NCBI RefSeq assembly: GCF_023954335.1 | Contig: NZ_JAMLIE010000002.1 | Location: 868,001 to 932,000 of the forward strand | Reading direction: 5' to 3' | DNA from: Aquamicrobium sp. | GTDB taxonomy: Bacteria; Pseudomonadota; Alphaproteobacteria; Rhizobiales; Rhizobiaceae | Length of the DNA stretch: 64,000 nucleotides | Part shown: one piece after another, positions 36,104-45,101 of the stretch | Layout of the letters: every line of letters begins with the position of its first letter | Numbering within the stretch: position 1 is the first letter of the stretch | Made by a program: the position numbers and the translations under genes | Notes under the pieces: model-generated | Told to the model about the DNA's origin: nothing | Databases searched by the model: none | The model's input: only the letters and a program-made list of their open reading frames with translations

Positions 36104-36553
36104 CTATTTCACGACGAGGACCGGCACGCTCGACGTCGCCAGCACCTCGGCCGTCTGGCTGCCGAGCATGATGCGGTTCATGCCGCTGCGGCCGTGCGAG
36201 GACATGACGATCAGGCTGCAGCCCCTGTCGCAGGCGGCGTCGATCAGCGCGCCCGCCACCCGCCGCCACGGCACATGCAGCGTCTCCACCGCAAGGCCGA
36301 GCGCCTCGGCCTTCTCCCTGACCGGGGAAAGGATGCGCGCGGCGATCCGCGCCTGCGCCTCGTCGAACGCGGCGGTCTCGTCCTCGCTCGGCGACCACAG
36401 GTCGGAGGCGAAGGCGAACTGCCCGCCGAGCGGTTCCGTCACCGTCACCACCGTGACCTTGCTGCCGTGCTTGCAGGCGAGGTTAAGGCCATGGACGATG
36501 CCGCTCTCGGCAACGTCCGATCCGTCGGTCGGCAGGAGAATATGCTCGTACAC
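36104..36553 (-). CDS. universal stress protein (UspA family)
   Basis: 149 residues, single Usp domain. Begins MYEHILLPTDGSDVAESGIV with the ATP-binding Asp; the nucleotide loop is MSSHGRSGMNRIMLGSQTAE (G-2x-G-9x-G-S), followed by VLATSSVPVLVVK. This G-rich loop indicates the ATP-binding subclass. Small cytoplasmic stress-associated protein; partner unknown. Convergent with the TauE gene across a family B repeat. Confidence 0.92.
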   Translation of the reverse strand: MYEHILLPTDGSDVAESGIVHGLNLACKHGSKVTVVTVTEPLGGQFAFASDLWSPSEDETAAFDEAQARIAARILSPVREKAEALGLAVETLHVPWRRVAGALIDAACDRGCSLIVMSSHGRSGMNRIMLGSQTAEVLATSSVPVLVVK

Positions 36554-36699
36554 CTCGTTTCCTCCATTGGCGTCTTAGCCAGCGAAGCATTGGTTCGGCG
36601 CCGCGGCAAGCCGCATCTTGTCGCGGGGCGGCCTGCGCCTTGCCGGCGCGGGGTCGCGCAGATAGCCTCGCTCGGGGAACCAGAGGGGGAGGGAGAAGC

Positions 36700-38196
36700 A
36701 TGTCGGTCGAGACGCTGCTGTGGGAGGAGGACGCGACGGGGCTCGCCGCGCGGGTGCGCGCCGGCGACGTGACGCCGGGCGAGCTGGTCGAGGCGGCGAT
36801 CGCGCGGCTCGAGGCGGTCAATCCCGACATCAACGCCGTCGCCGAGAAGCTTTACGAAGAAGCGCGGCGACAGGCCGGGACGGTCGACCGCGCCGCGCCG
36901 CTCGCCGGCGTGCCGTTCGCGATCAAGGACCTCGGCATCGCGGCAAGCGGCGTGCCGACCCATGGCGGCAGCCGCGTGCCGCCCTTCACGCCGGATTTCG
37001 ATTCCGTGCTGACGGAGCGCCATCGCGCCGCCGGGCTGATCGCGGTCGCCACCTCGACCACGCCCGAATACGGACTGCGGCTGATGACGGAATCGGCCCG
37101 GTTCGGCGTCACGCGCAACCCGTGGAACACCGGCCACACCTCGGGCGGATCGTCGGGCGGCGCTTCGGCGCTGGTCGCCGCCGGCGTGGTGCCGCTCGCG
37201 CATGCCTCGGACGGCGGCGGCTCGATCCGGGTGCCGTCGGCCTGCACCGGCCTCGTCGGGCTGAAGACCGCGCGCGGCCGGGTGCCGCTTTCGCCGCTGA
37301 CAAGCGAATCCTGGTACGGCTTCGTGGTCGATCACGCGGTCAGCCGCAGCGTGCGCGATTCGGCGCTGCTGCTCGACCTGACCCACGGGCCCGACCCGTT
37401 CGCGCCCTACGCCGCGCCGGCGCCCCGCGCAGGCTTCGCGGCGGCGGCGGCCCGCGATCCGGGAAAGCTCAGGATCGGCGTCTATCGCGGCTCGCCGCTC
37501 GGCATGGACATCTCGGCCGAGACGCTCACCGCGCTCGACACGGCCGTTTCGCTGGCAAAGGAGGGCGGGCATCAGGTCGAGGAGATCGACCTACCGATGA
37601 TCGACCGCGCCTTCATGGCCGGTTTCGCCCGCTGCGTCGCCTCCGCCGTCGCCGGCTCGACGCGGCAGGAGGCGACACGGCTCGGGCGCGGCATGCGCGG
37701 CGACCTCGAACGCGCGACGCGGCTGATCGCCCGCCTCGGCGACGTCGTCACGGCGGGCGAGATCTATGCGACGCTGGAGCGCCTTCGCGCCGCATGCCGC
37801 GTCATGCTCGCCGCCACGGCCCGGTTCGACGCGGTGCTGATGCCGCTGATCGCCCATCCGCCGCTTCCCTGCGGGGCGATGGACCCGAAGGGCATCGACG
37901 TCTTCCTCGAGGAGGCGCTGGACAGGCTGCGCCTGACCCGGCTGCTGCGCGTCGACCGCTTCTTCGACGAACTGCTCGACAAGAGCCTGTGGTTCACCCA
38001 CTGGCCGGCGATCCAGAATGTCTCCGGCCAGCCGGCCATCGCGCTGCCGGTCCACGTCACCGCCGCCGGCCTGCCGCTCGGCGTGCAGGCGGCGGGCCGG
38101 CCGGGCGACGAGGAGACGCTGCTTTCGCTCGCCGCGCAGATGGAGAAGCTGTCGGGCTGGCGAACACGCCGTGCGCCCCTGAAGCGCCCGGTCTAG
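36700..38196 (+). CDS. amidase (amidase signature family)
   Basis: 498 residues. The Ser-cisSer-Lys triad is present: Lys in VPFAIKDLGIAASG, cis-Ser in TSGGSSGGASALVAAG, nucleophile Ser in SDGGGSIRVPSACTGLVGLK. The C-terminus NVSGQPAIALPVHVTAAGLP is typical. It hydrolyses an amide in the cytoplasm; substrate unknown. The ATG follows GGGGGAGGGAGAAGC, a strong ribosome site that settles the start. Divergent from the usp gene; followed by the leuA leader region. Confidence 0.92.
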   Translation: MSVETLLWEEDATGLAARVRAGDVTPGELVEAAIARLEAVNPDINAVAEKLYEEARRQAGTVDRAAPLAGVPFAIKDLGIAASGVPTHGGSRVPPFTPDFDSVLTERHRAAGLIAVATSTTPEYGLRLMTESARFGVTRNPWNTGHTSGGSSGGASALVAAGVVPLAHASDGGGSIRVPSACTGLVGLKTARGRVPLSPLTSESWYGFVVDHAVSRSVRDSALLLDLTHGPDPFAPYAAPAPRAGFAAAAARDPGKLRIGVYRGSPLGMDISAETLTALDTAVSLAKEGGHQVEEIDLPMIDRAFMAGFARCVASAVAGSTRQEATRLGRGMRGDLERATRLIARLGDVVTAGEIYATLERLRAACRVMLAATARFDAVLMPLIAHPPLPCGAMDPKGIDVFLEEALDRLRLTRLLRVDRFFDELLDKSLWFTHWPAIQNVSGQPAIALPVHVTAAGLPLGVQAAGRPGDEETLLSLAAQMEKLSGWRTRRAPLKRPV

Positions 38197-38287
38197 CGGC
38201 TGCCAGACGGCGGGGAGGGCCGCCGGTGCCGGGCGAAGTTGCGCGCCGATGCTTGCCAGCCGGCCTGCCATCGTTTATCAAGCGCCC

Positions 38288-38407
38288 ATGGTCATCCGCC
38301 GCGACAGATCTTTCGTCTCCCGCCCCGCTTTCGCGGGCGAGACCGTGCGCGCGCTCTTCTCCACGCTTCTTCTTCTCGGCCTTAGCGGCGATCGCCGGGC
38401 TCGCTGA
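38288..38407 (+). CDS. leuL: leucine-rich leader peptide of leuA
   Basis: 39 codons. The C-terminal part reads ALFSTLLLLGLSGDRRAR with four consecutive Leu codons at 38366-38377 (CTT CTT CTT CTC) and another at 38381. A shorter version from GTG 38345 is possible. It ends 2 nt before a strong hairpin (38409-38452) and 126 nt before leuA. The arrangement is that of transcription attenuation, where ribosome stalling at Leu codons under leucine shortage favours leuA expression. Translation itself is inferred. Confidence 0.7.
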   Translation: MVIRRDRSFVSRPAFAGETVRALFSTLLLLGLSGDRRAR

Positions 38408-38408
38408 A

Positions 38409-38452
38409 GGGGCGTCCGGCGGTCGATGGTGCCGACGCCGGCTTTACGCCCC
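38409..38452 (+). terminator. attenuator hairpin of the leuA leader
   Basis: Outer stem GGGGCGT/ACGCCCC (7 bp) encloses an inner stem CCGGCG-TC/GA-CGCCGG with one bulge. The CCGGCG arm can instead pair with CGCCGG at 38393-38398 just upstream, giving a mutually exclusive antiterminator-like fold. No clear U-run follows, so Rho-assisted or pausing-based termination is possible. Confidence 0.6.
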
Positions 38453-38533
38453 TTGCCCGAAAATCCCGGAAAAACGATGGAAGCGCGCCGTGCTCCGTGG
38501 CATTGAGCCAGGGCAGGCGCCGGAGAAAAGACG

Positions 38534-40252
38534 ATGAACGAACAGAGCCGTATCCAGTCCGCAACGCGCGTGAAGGGCATGCCCGACGCGCCGGTCAAGT
38601 ACCAGCCCTATCCGCTGATCGACCTCAAGGACCGCACCTGGCCTTCCAAGCGCATCGAGAAGGCGCCGATCTGGTGCTCGGTCGACCTGCGCGACGGCAA
38701 CCAGGCGCTGATCGACCCGATGGGCCACGACCGCAAGGCGCGGATGTTCCAGCTGCTCATCGACATGGGCTTCAAGGAAATCGAGATCGGTTTCCCGTCC
38801 GCCTCGCAGACCGATTTCGACTTCGCGCGCTGGTGCGTCGAGGAAGGCAACGTGCCGGACGACGTCGACCTGCAGGTGCTGGTCCAGTGCCGGCCGGAGC
38901 TGATCACCCGCACCTTCGAGGCGTTGGAGGGCGCCAAGACGCCGATCATCCATTTCTACAACTCGACCAGCGAATTGCAGCGGCGCGTCGTCTTCGCCAA
39001 GGATGTCGCCGGCATCAAGGGGATCGCCACCGACGCGGCCAAGATGATCATGGACATGGCGGCCAAGGCAGGCGGCGGCTATCGTTTCCAGTATTCGCCG
39101 GAGAGCTTCACCGGCACCGAGCTCGAGGTGGCGCTGGAGATCTGCAATGCCGTCGCCGAGATCGTCAAGCCGACGCCTGACAACAAGCTGATCGTCAACC
39201 TGCCGTCGACGGTGGAGATGGCGACGCCCAACATCTATGCCGACCAGATCGAATGGATGTGCCGCCAGCTCGATAACCGCGACAACCTGATCATCTCGCT
39301 GCATCCGCATAACGACCGCGGCACCGGCATCGCCGCGACCGAGCTCGCCCTGATGGCCGGCGCCGACCGCGTCGAGGGCACGCTGTTCGGCAATGGCGAG
39401 CGCACCGGCAATGTCGACGTGGTGACGCTGGCGCTCAACATGTACACGCAGGGCATCGACCCGATGCTCGACTGCACCGACATCAACCGCATGAAGGACG
39501 TGTACGAATATTCCAACCAGATGAAGATCGGCGAGCGGCACCCCTATGTCGGCGAGTTGGTCTACACCGCCTTCTCCGGCTCGCACCAGGATGCGATCAA
39601 CAAGGGCATGAAGGCGATCAAGACCGCCAACAAGCCGCTGTGGGAGGTGCCTTACCTGCCGATCGACCCGCAGGACGTCGGCCGCAGCTACGAGGCGATC
39701 ATCCGCATCAACTCGCAGTCGGGCAAGGGCGGCATCGCCTATGTGCTCCAGGCCGATTACGGGCTGAACCTGCCGCGCAACCTGCAGGTCGAGTTCAGCC
39801 AGGACATCCAGCACATCACCGACGCCGAGGGCAAGGAAGTGCCGGCCAGGCGCATCCATGAGCGGTTCCAGGAGGTCTATGTCGAGCAGCCCGGCGCGCG
39901 GCTGAAATTCGTCGATCACCACACCTTCCCGGACACCGAGCAGAAGGGACGACGCATCCTCGAGGCGGTCATCGTCGACAACGGCAAGGAGATCACCATC
40001 ACCGGCACCGGCACCGGCCCGGTCGACGGCTTCGTCGACGCGCTGTCGCGGCATCTCGGCATCCCGATGTCGGTGCTCGACTATTCCGAGCACTCGCTGC
40101 AGCGCGGGTCGAACGCGGCCGCCGTCTCCTACATGGAGATCGAGCATCCGGGCGGGCGGCTGTTCGGCGTCGGCGTCAACACCAACATCGTCGCCGCCTC
40201 GCTCGAAGCCGTGGTCTCGGCGGCGAACCGCGTGCTCGACGCCGGGACATGA
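38534..40252 (+). CDS. leuA: 2-isopropylmalate synthase
   Basis: 572 residues, the longer LeuA2 class. TIM-barrel motifs: CSVDLRDGNQALIDPMGHDR, EIGFPSASQTDFDFAR, and the metal-binding HPHNDRGTGIAATELALMAG (H-x-H-N-D), then GTLFGNGERTGNVDVVTLAL. The C-terminal LeuA regulatory domain, which binds leucine, is complete (LEAVIVDNGKEITITGTGTG, DYSEHSLQRGSNAAAVSYME). It condenses acetyl-CoA with 2-ketoisovalerate, the first committed step to leucine. ATG after GGAGAAAAG. Control by the leader peptide and hairpin upstream is inferred. A hydrolase gene overlaps its stop by 4 nt. Confidence 0.97.
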   Translation: MNEQSRIQSATRVKGMPDAPVKYQPYPLIDLKDRTWPSKRIEKAPIWCSVDLRDGNQALIDPMGHDRKARMFQLLIDMGFKEIEIGFPSASQTDFDFARWCVEEGNVPDDVDLQVLVQCRPELITRTFEALEGAKTPIIHFYNSTSELQRRVVFAKDVAGIKGIATDAAKMIMDMAAKAGGGYRFQYSPESFTGTELEVALEICNAVAEIVKPTPDNKLIVNLPSTVEMATPNIYADQIEWMCRQLDNRDNLIISLHPHNDRGTGIAATELALMAGADRVEGTLFGNGERTGNVDVVTLALNMYTQGIDPMLDCTDINRMKDVYEYSNQMKIGERHPYVGELVYTAFSGSHQDAINKGMKAIKTANKPLWEVPYLPIDPQDVGRSYEAIIRINSQSGKGGIAYVLQADYGLNLPRNLQVEFSQDIQHITDAEGKEVPARRIHERFQEVYVEQPGARLKFVDHHTFPDTEQKGRRILEAVIVDNGKEITITGTGTGPVDGFVDALSRHLGIPMSVLDYSEHSLQRGSNAAAVSYMEIEHPGGRLFGVGVNTNIVAASLEAVVSAANRVLDAGT

Positions 40253-41022
40253 CGGACGGGCTCTACGCCCGCTCGAAGGGGGCGGGGCCGCGCACGATCG
40301 TGCTGCTGCACGGGTTCGGCGGTTCCAACATGGACTGGAACGACATCCAGCCCGACCTCGCGCGTGACGGGCTCGCGCTCGCCTACGACCTGCCGGGCCA
40401 CGGCAGGTCGCTCCACCATCCGGCCGCCGGCTCGGCGGCGGGCACGGCCAAGGCGATCCTCGCCGACCTCGACGGCCGCGGCCTCGGCAAGGCGCATGTC
40501 GCGGGCTTCTCCATGGGTGGCGCGGTCGCCGCGCTGATGGCGATGCGCGCCCCTGACAGGGTCGCGTCGCTGACGCTCATCGCGCCGGGCGGCTTCGGCC
40601 CGGAGATCAGCGGGCGGCGGCTGAGCGCGATCGCCGATGCGCCGGACGCGGACGCGTTGCGCGCCGGCCTGAACGACATGGGCGCGCCCGGCTTCGAGAT
40701 GCCGACGAAGAACGTGGCGGTCGCCGCGGCGATGCGCTCCCTGCCGGGCCAGGCGGCGAAGCTTGCCGAGATCGCCGCCAAGATATCGGCCGACGACCGC
40801 CAGGGCGAGATCCCGCGCGACGCGCTGGCCGCGCTCGAAATGCCGGTGACGGTGCTCTGGGGCACCGAGGACCCGGTGCTGCCCTACAGCCAGTCGCGGG
40901 GCCTGCCCGCGCAATTCGCCCTGGTGCGCGTGCCGGGAGCGGGCCACATGCTGCTCGAGGAGGCGCGCAGGACCGTGACCCAGGCGATCCGCCAGACTGT
41001 CAGGCGGGCCGGACAGTGCTGA
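40249..41022 (+). CDS. alpha/beta fold hydrolase
   Basis: 257 residues. TIVLLHGFGGSNMDWNDIQP, AYDLPGHGRSLHHP, nucleophile elbow HVAGFSMGGAVAALMA, acid VLWGTEDPVLPYS and the final histidine VPGAGHMLLEEA are all present. ATG overlaps the leuA stop (ATGA), so translation is coupled to leuA. Its layout resembles small carboxylesterases and acyltransferase-like components; any link to leucine metabolism is not visible in sequence. Confidence 0.88.
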   Translation: MTDGLYARSKGAGPRTIVLLHGFGGSNMDWNDIQPDLARDGLALAYDLPGHGRSLHHPAAGSAAGTAKAILADLDGRGLGKAHVAGFSMGGAVAALMAMRAPDRVASLTLIAPGGFGPEISGRRLSAIADAPDADALRAGLNDMGAPGFEMPTKNVAVAAAMRSLPGQAAKLAEIAAKISADDRQGEIPRDALAALEMPVTVLWGTEDPVLPYSQSRGLPAQFALVRVPGAGHMLLEEARRTVTQAIRQTVRRAGQC

Positions 41023-41118
41023 TCGCTGGATAAAGGCGTGACGCGCGGCCGGGGTCGTGATTTTGCCCGCTGCCCATGTTAAGAATGGCTTAACCATGAA
41101 GCCAGAGGCGGCGATGCG

Positions 41119-41718
41119 ATGAGCGAACCTGTCGAAAACCGGAGCGAGACGGGCGAGGGCCGCCTTGCCGCGACCCTGCGCGAGGTCAAGAACGCGATAG
41201 CCGACCGTGACGACGTCGTGGTCGACATCCGCGAGGCGCAGTTCACGCGGCTCGAGCTGCTGGCCGACGAGCTGAAGCCTGTCTTTGCCGAGGTGCCGCA
41301 CGACGACGACTGGTTCGACCTCGTCATCTCCTCCGGTGCTCAGCCGCGCCTGTGGATCGATGCGGTCGCCCATGTCACCATGGCGCGCGACCGGCGCACC
41401 TACCGCTTCCTGCGCGACACGCGGCTCGGCCGGGTGGTACTGGCCGAATCGAGCGACATGAAGCCGGTGGCCGATCAGGTGACGCGCTACATCGCCGAGC
41501 GCATGATCGAGCGGCGCCGCGCCATGGAGGGCGACACGATCGCGCTCGAACGCGCGCCCGCGCCGCCGCCTGCGCCCGAGGAGCGGGCAGGGGCGGGCGC
41601 TTCCGTCTCCGCCATCCTGCGCAGCCTGCTGGTCATCTTGGTCGGCGGGCTGGTCGGCGTCGCCGCGGTGCTCGCCTTCACCGGCGGCTGGCTGGAGCGG
41701 CTGGGCCTGACCTTCTGA
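41119..41718 (+). CDS. conserved hypothetical protein with C-terminal membrane anchor
   Basis: 199 residues. The N-terminal 150 are soluble with mixed helices and strands (LREVKNAIADRDDVVVDIRE, RLWIDAVAHVTMARDRRTYR, RFLRDTRLGRVVLAESSDMK). A Pro/Ala linker leads to one C-terminal transmembrane helix (LLVILVGGLVGVAAVLAFTG). A tail-anchored inner-membrane protein with the soluble part facing the cytoplasm is likely. Not recognised beyond that. It follows the hydrolase by 96 nt and converges on the phosphoesterase. Confidence 0.8.
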   Translation: MSEPVENRSETGEGRLAATLREVKNAIADRDDVVVDIREAQFTRLELLADELKPVFAEVPHDDDWFDLVISSGAQPRLWIDAVAHVTMARDRRTYRFLRDTRLGRVVLAESSDMKPVADQVTRYIAERMIERRRAMEGDTIALERAPAPPPAPEERAGAGASVSAILRSLLVILVGGLVGVAAVLAFTGGWLERLGLTF

Positions 41719-41749
41719 CGTCGCTTTGATGTTTTTCCGCCGCGCGATG

Positions 41750-42649
41750 TCAGCCGGCGAGCGTTTCCGTGGCGATGTCGTGGACCTCGGCGTTGATGTC
41801 GGAGATGCCGCGCCGGGTAAGCTCGATAGTCCATGCGCCGGGCTGGCCGGAAATCGCGAACAGGTTGTATTGCCCGGCCGGCCGCTTGCCGCGCGGCGCC
41901 TGGCCGGCGGCGGCGACGCCGACGACGGGGATCGCGCCGTCGCGGCCGTCGATGCGGTAGGTCGTCGGCAGGTGGGTGTGCCCGTGAAGGACGAGCTCGG
42001 CCCCGTGGCGGCGCATCACCGACTGGAACCGGCCGATGCCGAACAGCCGCTTGTGGGCGGCGGCCGCGCCGCGGACCGGCGGGTGATGGATCATCACCAC
42101 GCGGCAAAGCCCCTTCGCGCGCGTCTCGTCGAGAACCCGGGAAAGCCGCTGCGCCTGCTCCTCGCCGAAGAAGCCGCTGGCCATGAACGGCGCGGTCGCC
42201 CGCGCCGAGGACACGCCGATCAGCGCGACCCGCCCGCGCACCCTGACAAAGGGGAACGCGCCCGGCCGCGCCGGCTCGCCGCCGTCGCCCGTCATCCAGG
42301 CGCTCCACGCCTTGCAGGCCTTGGCCAGCGCGCCGCGCACATAGGCGTCGTGGTTTCCCGGCACGACCGAGACGTCCTCTCCGCTGCCCAGCGCCTCCAG
42401 CCACAGCCGCGACAATTCGATCTCACCGGTGAGCGCGAGGTTCATCAGGTCGCCGGTAACGGCGATATGATCGGGCCGCGCCGCCTTCAGGTCGGCGACG
42501 AGGCGGTCGATGACGCCCTCGTGGAGATCGGCGCTGCGGTTGCGCCGCCAGTTGATGTAGCCTGTGATGCGCTTGGAGACGAGGTCGCGATAGGCGACCT
42601 CGGGCAGGGGGCCGAGATGGATGTCGGAAAGATGGGCGAGCCTGAACAT
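41750..42649 (-). CDS. metallophosphoesterase
   Basis: 299 residues with the full calcineurin-like metal set: LAHLSDIHLGPL (D-x-H), AVTGDLMNLAL (G-D-x-x), VVPGNHDAYVRG (G-N-H-D), MIHHPPVRG and VLHGHTHLPTTYR (G-H-x-H). Cytoplasmic phosphodiesterase or phosphatase, substrate unknown. It starts 11 nt from a family B repeat copy that separates it from the divergent Nudix gene. Confidence 0.93.
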   Translation of the reverse strand: MFRLAHLSDIHLGPLPEVAYRDLVSKRITGYINWRRNRSADLHEGVIDRLVADLKAARPDHIAVTGDLMNLALTGEIELSRLWLEALGSGEDVSVVPGNHDAYVRGALAKACKAWSAWMTGDGGEPARPGAFPFVRVRGRVALIGVSSARATAPFMASGFFGEEQAQRLSRVLDETRAKGLCRVVMIHHPPVRGAAAAHKRLFGIGRFQSVMRRHGAELVLHGHTHLPTTYRIDGRDGAIPVVGVAAAGQAPRGKRPAGQYNLFAISGQPGAWTIELTRRGISDINAEVHDIATETLAG

Positions 42650-42659
42650 AAAGCCTGTT

Positions 42660-42746
42660 TAGAGCATTTTGCAGCCGGACGAAATCGTCCGGCGCCGCAT
42701 AAGTGCGGCAAAAACAAGCAGATAGGGCAGCCCGGATTTTTTCGGG
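42660..42746 (-). repeat. palindromic intergenic repeat, family B copy 2
   Basis: 87 nt, inverted relative to the copy at 35999-36087. Read in the same sense as copy 1 it keeps GCCGCA/TGCGGC and GCCGGACG/CGTCCGGC (loop ATTT), and ends GCAAAATGCTCT. The third stem differs from copy 1 at five of eight positions, all compensated. Here the element lies in a divergent promoter region, not between gene ends. Confidence 0.82.
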
Positions 42747-42801
42747 AGTCGGCCGCCCGCATGCGGCGCGCGGCGCCTTGTCAGAGCGGCGGGGTGCGAC
42801 G

Positions 42802-43299
42802 ATGAGCGGCGTGCGCCCGAAGCCGGCCGCCGGGACCCTGCTGCTGCGGGCGCGGGTGCGGCTGTTCCACCTGTGGTTCCTGGCGCGGCGGCCGATCACC
42901 TTCGGCGTGCGCGGCGTGGTGCACGACCGCGCCGCAGGCACGGTCTTCCTCATCCGCCACACCTACGTGCCCGGCTGGCAGCTTCCCGGCGGCGGGGTGG
43001 AGATCGGCGAGACCGCGCTCGTCGCGCTCGCCCGCGAGCTGGCCGAGGAGGGCAATATCGAGATAACCGGGCCGCCGGTCGCGAAATCCGTTCATCTCAA
43101 CCGCCACGCCAGCCGGCGCGACCATGTCGCGGTCTATCTCGTCGAGAGGTTCCGGCAGAGCGCGCCCAAGCTGCCCGACCGGGAGATCGCCGAGGCGGGG
43201 TTCTTCCCGCTCGACGCGCTGCCGGAGGGCACGACCGAGGGCACGCGCCGGCGGCTTGCCGAGATATTCGACGGCCTGGAGCCGTCCGGCGAGTGGTAG
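42802..43299 (+). CDS. Nudix hydrolase
   Basis: 165 residues. Nudix box in LPGGGVEIGETALVALAREL followed by AEEGNIEITG gives G-x5-E-x7-R-E-x-x-E-E-x-G. The N-terminal part (ITFGVRGVVHDRAAGTVFLI) is the beta sheet of the fold. Nucleoside-diphosphate-linked substrate unknown. The chosen ATG gives MSGVRPKPAAG; the in-frame extension to 42703 overlaps the repeat and looks non-coding. Convergent with the GST gene, 4 nt apart. Confidence 0.9.
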   Translation: MSGVRPKPAAGTLLLRARVRLFHLWFLARRPITFGVRGVVHDRAAGTVFLIRHTYVPGWQLPGGGVEIGETALVALARELAEEGNIEITGPPVAKSVHLNRHASRRDHVAVYLVERFRQSAPKLPDREIAEAGFFPLDALPEGTTEGTRRRLAEIFDGLEPSGEW

Positions 43300-43303
43300 G
43301 GGC

Positions 43304-44287
43304 TCAGCCGGCGAACCTGTCGCGCTCGTGCGGCGCGGAGAAGTCGAGCTCCGGACCCTTCGGCACGATCCGCGTCGGGTTTATCGTCGTGTGGCTGCCA
43401 TAGTAGTGCGCCTTGATGTGCAGCATGTCGACTGTCTCGGCGACGCCCGGCATCTGGTAGATGTCGCGGACATAGGCCCACAAATTCGGATAGTCGCGTA
43501 TCTCGCGCAGATTGCACTTGAAATGGCCGTAATAGACGGCGTCGAAGCGCACCAGCGTCGTGAACAGGCGGATATCCGCCTCCGTCAGCCGGCTGCCGAC
43601 GAGATAGCGGCTCTTCGACAGCTTCTCCTCGACCTCGTCCAGCGCCTCGAACAGCGCGTCGAACGCTTCCTCGTAGGCATCCTGCTGCGTGGCGAAGCCG
43701 GCGCGGTAGACGCCGTTGTTGATCATGGGATAAATGCGCGCGTTGATCGCGTCGATCTCCTCGTGGAACCCGGCCGGATAGAGATCGACGGAGGCGTCGC
43801 CCCCTTCGTCGAAGGCCGTGTTCAGCATGCGGATGATCTCCGACGATTCGTTGGAGACGATGGTGCCTTCCTGCTTGTCCCACAGGACCGGCACGGTGAC
43901 GCGGCCCGAATAGGCCGGGTCGGCGCGGGTGTAGATCTGGTGGAAGAAATCGCTGCCGAACAGGCTGTCGCCGGTCGCGCCGTCCTCTTTCAGGAACGTC
44001 CAGCCGTCGTCGCCCATATAGTGGTGGACGACGTCGACGGAGATGATCTCCTCCAGCTTCTTCAGCTTGCGCACGATCAGGGTGCGGTGCGCCCACGGGC
44101 AGGCGAGCGAGACGTAGAGATGGTAGCGGCCCGGCTCGGCCCTGAAGCCGCGCGTACGTCCTTCGGCCGGCGCGCCGTCCTTCGTCACCCAGTCGCGGAA
44201 CTGCGAGACGGACCGCTCGAAGCGGCCGCCGCTCTTTTCCGTGTCGTACCACTCGTTCTTCCAGACACCGTCAACCAGAAGGCCCAT
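43304..44287 (-). CDS. glutathionyl-hydroquinone reductase (Xi-class GST, YqjG/ECM4 family)
   Basis: 327 residues, length typical for Xi-class GSTs and much longer than ordinary GSTs. The catalytic cysteine is in YHLYVSLACPWAHRTLIVRK (C-P-W-A). The glutathione-binding region VPVLWDKQEGTIVSNESSEI and the C-terminal helical domain with SRYLVGSRLTEADIRLFTTL are intact. The family reduces glutathionyl-hydroquinones with glutathione in the cytoplasm. Confidence 0.92.
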   Translation of the reverse strand: MGLLVDGVWKNEWYDTEKSGGRFERSVSQFRDWVTKDGAPAEGRTRGFRAEPGRYHLYVSLACPWAHRTLIVRKLKKLEEIISVDVVHHYMGDDGWTFLKEDGATGDSLFGSDFFHQIYTRADPAYSGRVTVPVLWDKQEGTIVSNESSEIIRMLNTAFDEGGDASVDLYPAGFHEEIDAINARIYPMINNGVYRAGFATQQDAYEEAFDALFEALDEVEEKLSKSRYLVGSRLTEADIRLFTTLVRFDAVYYGHFKCNLREIRDYPNLWAYVRDIYQMPGVAETVDMLHIKAHYYGSHTTINPTRIVPKGPELDFSAPHERDRFAG

Positions 44288-44570
44288 CTTCTCGCTCCAT
44301 CGTTTGCGTCGATCTAGGTCGGACGCGGCGAGGGGAAAACAGTCTTGTCGCTGAACAGTTCGTCACCGGCGTTCACGAATGGCGATTGCAGCGGCAGGAA
44401 TTTGATGCTAGCGGACAAACCCATGCCGGCAAGGTGGCCGGCGGGAGGGCAGGTCTTGATCGCAATCCGGTTCGAGCGACGACGAATGGTCTGAGGCGCG
44501 CCCTCGCGCGCGCGGCGCGGCCCCGTGCCCGCCTGGCCCCTCCCACGCTTTCGCACCCGGATGACCGACA
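44288..44570. other. intergenic region between divergent GST and acetyltransferase genes
   Basis: 283 nt that should hold both promoters. A minus-strand frame at 44314-44571 could encode about 85 residues, or 36 from an internal ATG (MGLSASIKFLPLQSPF). No ribosome site or family match supports it. No repeat family member is present. Confidence 0.4.
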
Positions 44571-45101
44571 ATGAGCCTTGCCGATATGGCCACCGACGTG
44601 GCCTATGCCCTCGAAGCCGCCGAACACGACCCTGAAATCGAAGACATCAACGCCGAGGCCTTCGGCCCCGGCCGGTTCTCGCGCGCGGCCTATGCGATCC
44701 GCGAGGGCGGGCCGCACCGGCGCGACCTCTCCTTCGTGGCGCTTGTGGACGGCGCGGTGGTCGCCTCGGTGCGGATGACGCCGATCGCGGCTGGCGGCGG
44801 GCGGGCGCTGCTCCTCGGGCCGCTGGCGGTGCGGCCGGCGTTCAAGAATCTCGGCATCGGCCGGCGGCTGGTCGCGCTGGCGTTGGATGCCGCGCGCAAG
44901 GACGGCTGGAGCCTTTCCATCCTCGTCGGCGACGCGCCCTATTACGCGCCGCTCGGCTTTTCGAAGGTCGTGCCCTACGGTCAGCTCGCCATGCCCCGCC
45001 CGGTCGACCCCGCGCGGCTGCTCGCCTGCGAGCTGGTTCCGGGGGCGTTGGAGGGGTTCGTGGGGGATGTGGTGCATGCGGAAAGAGCGAGTAGGGAATA
45101 G
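44571..45101 (+). CDS. GNAT family N-acetyltransferase
   Basis: 176 residues. The acetyl-CoA loop is LAVRPAFKNLGIGRRLVALA (R/K-x-x-G-I-G), with LLLGPLAVRP before it and SLSILVGDAPYYAPLGFSKV after, as in YhbS-type GNATs. Substrate unknown. ATG (MSLADMATDVAYALEAAEHD) is supported by the divergent arrangement with the GST gene. Its TAG stop forms the first bases of the 7-bp repeat region at 45099. Confidence 0.9.
   Translation: MSLADMATDVAYALEAAEHDPEIEDINAEAFGPGRFSRAAYAIREGGPHRRDLSFVALVDGAVVASVRMTPIAAGGGRALLLGPLAVRPAFKNLGIGRRLVALALDAARKDGWSLSILVGDAPYYAPLGFSKVVPYGQLAMPRPVDPARLLACELVPGALEGFVGDVVHAERASRE

Noticed and set aside
44314..44571. 85-codon minus-strand frame in the GST-acetyltransferase gap
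   Set aside because: No ribosome site, atypical Arg-rich N-terminus and no recognised family; left as a note only.
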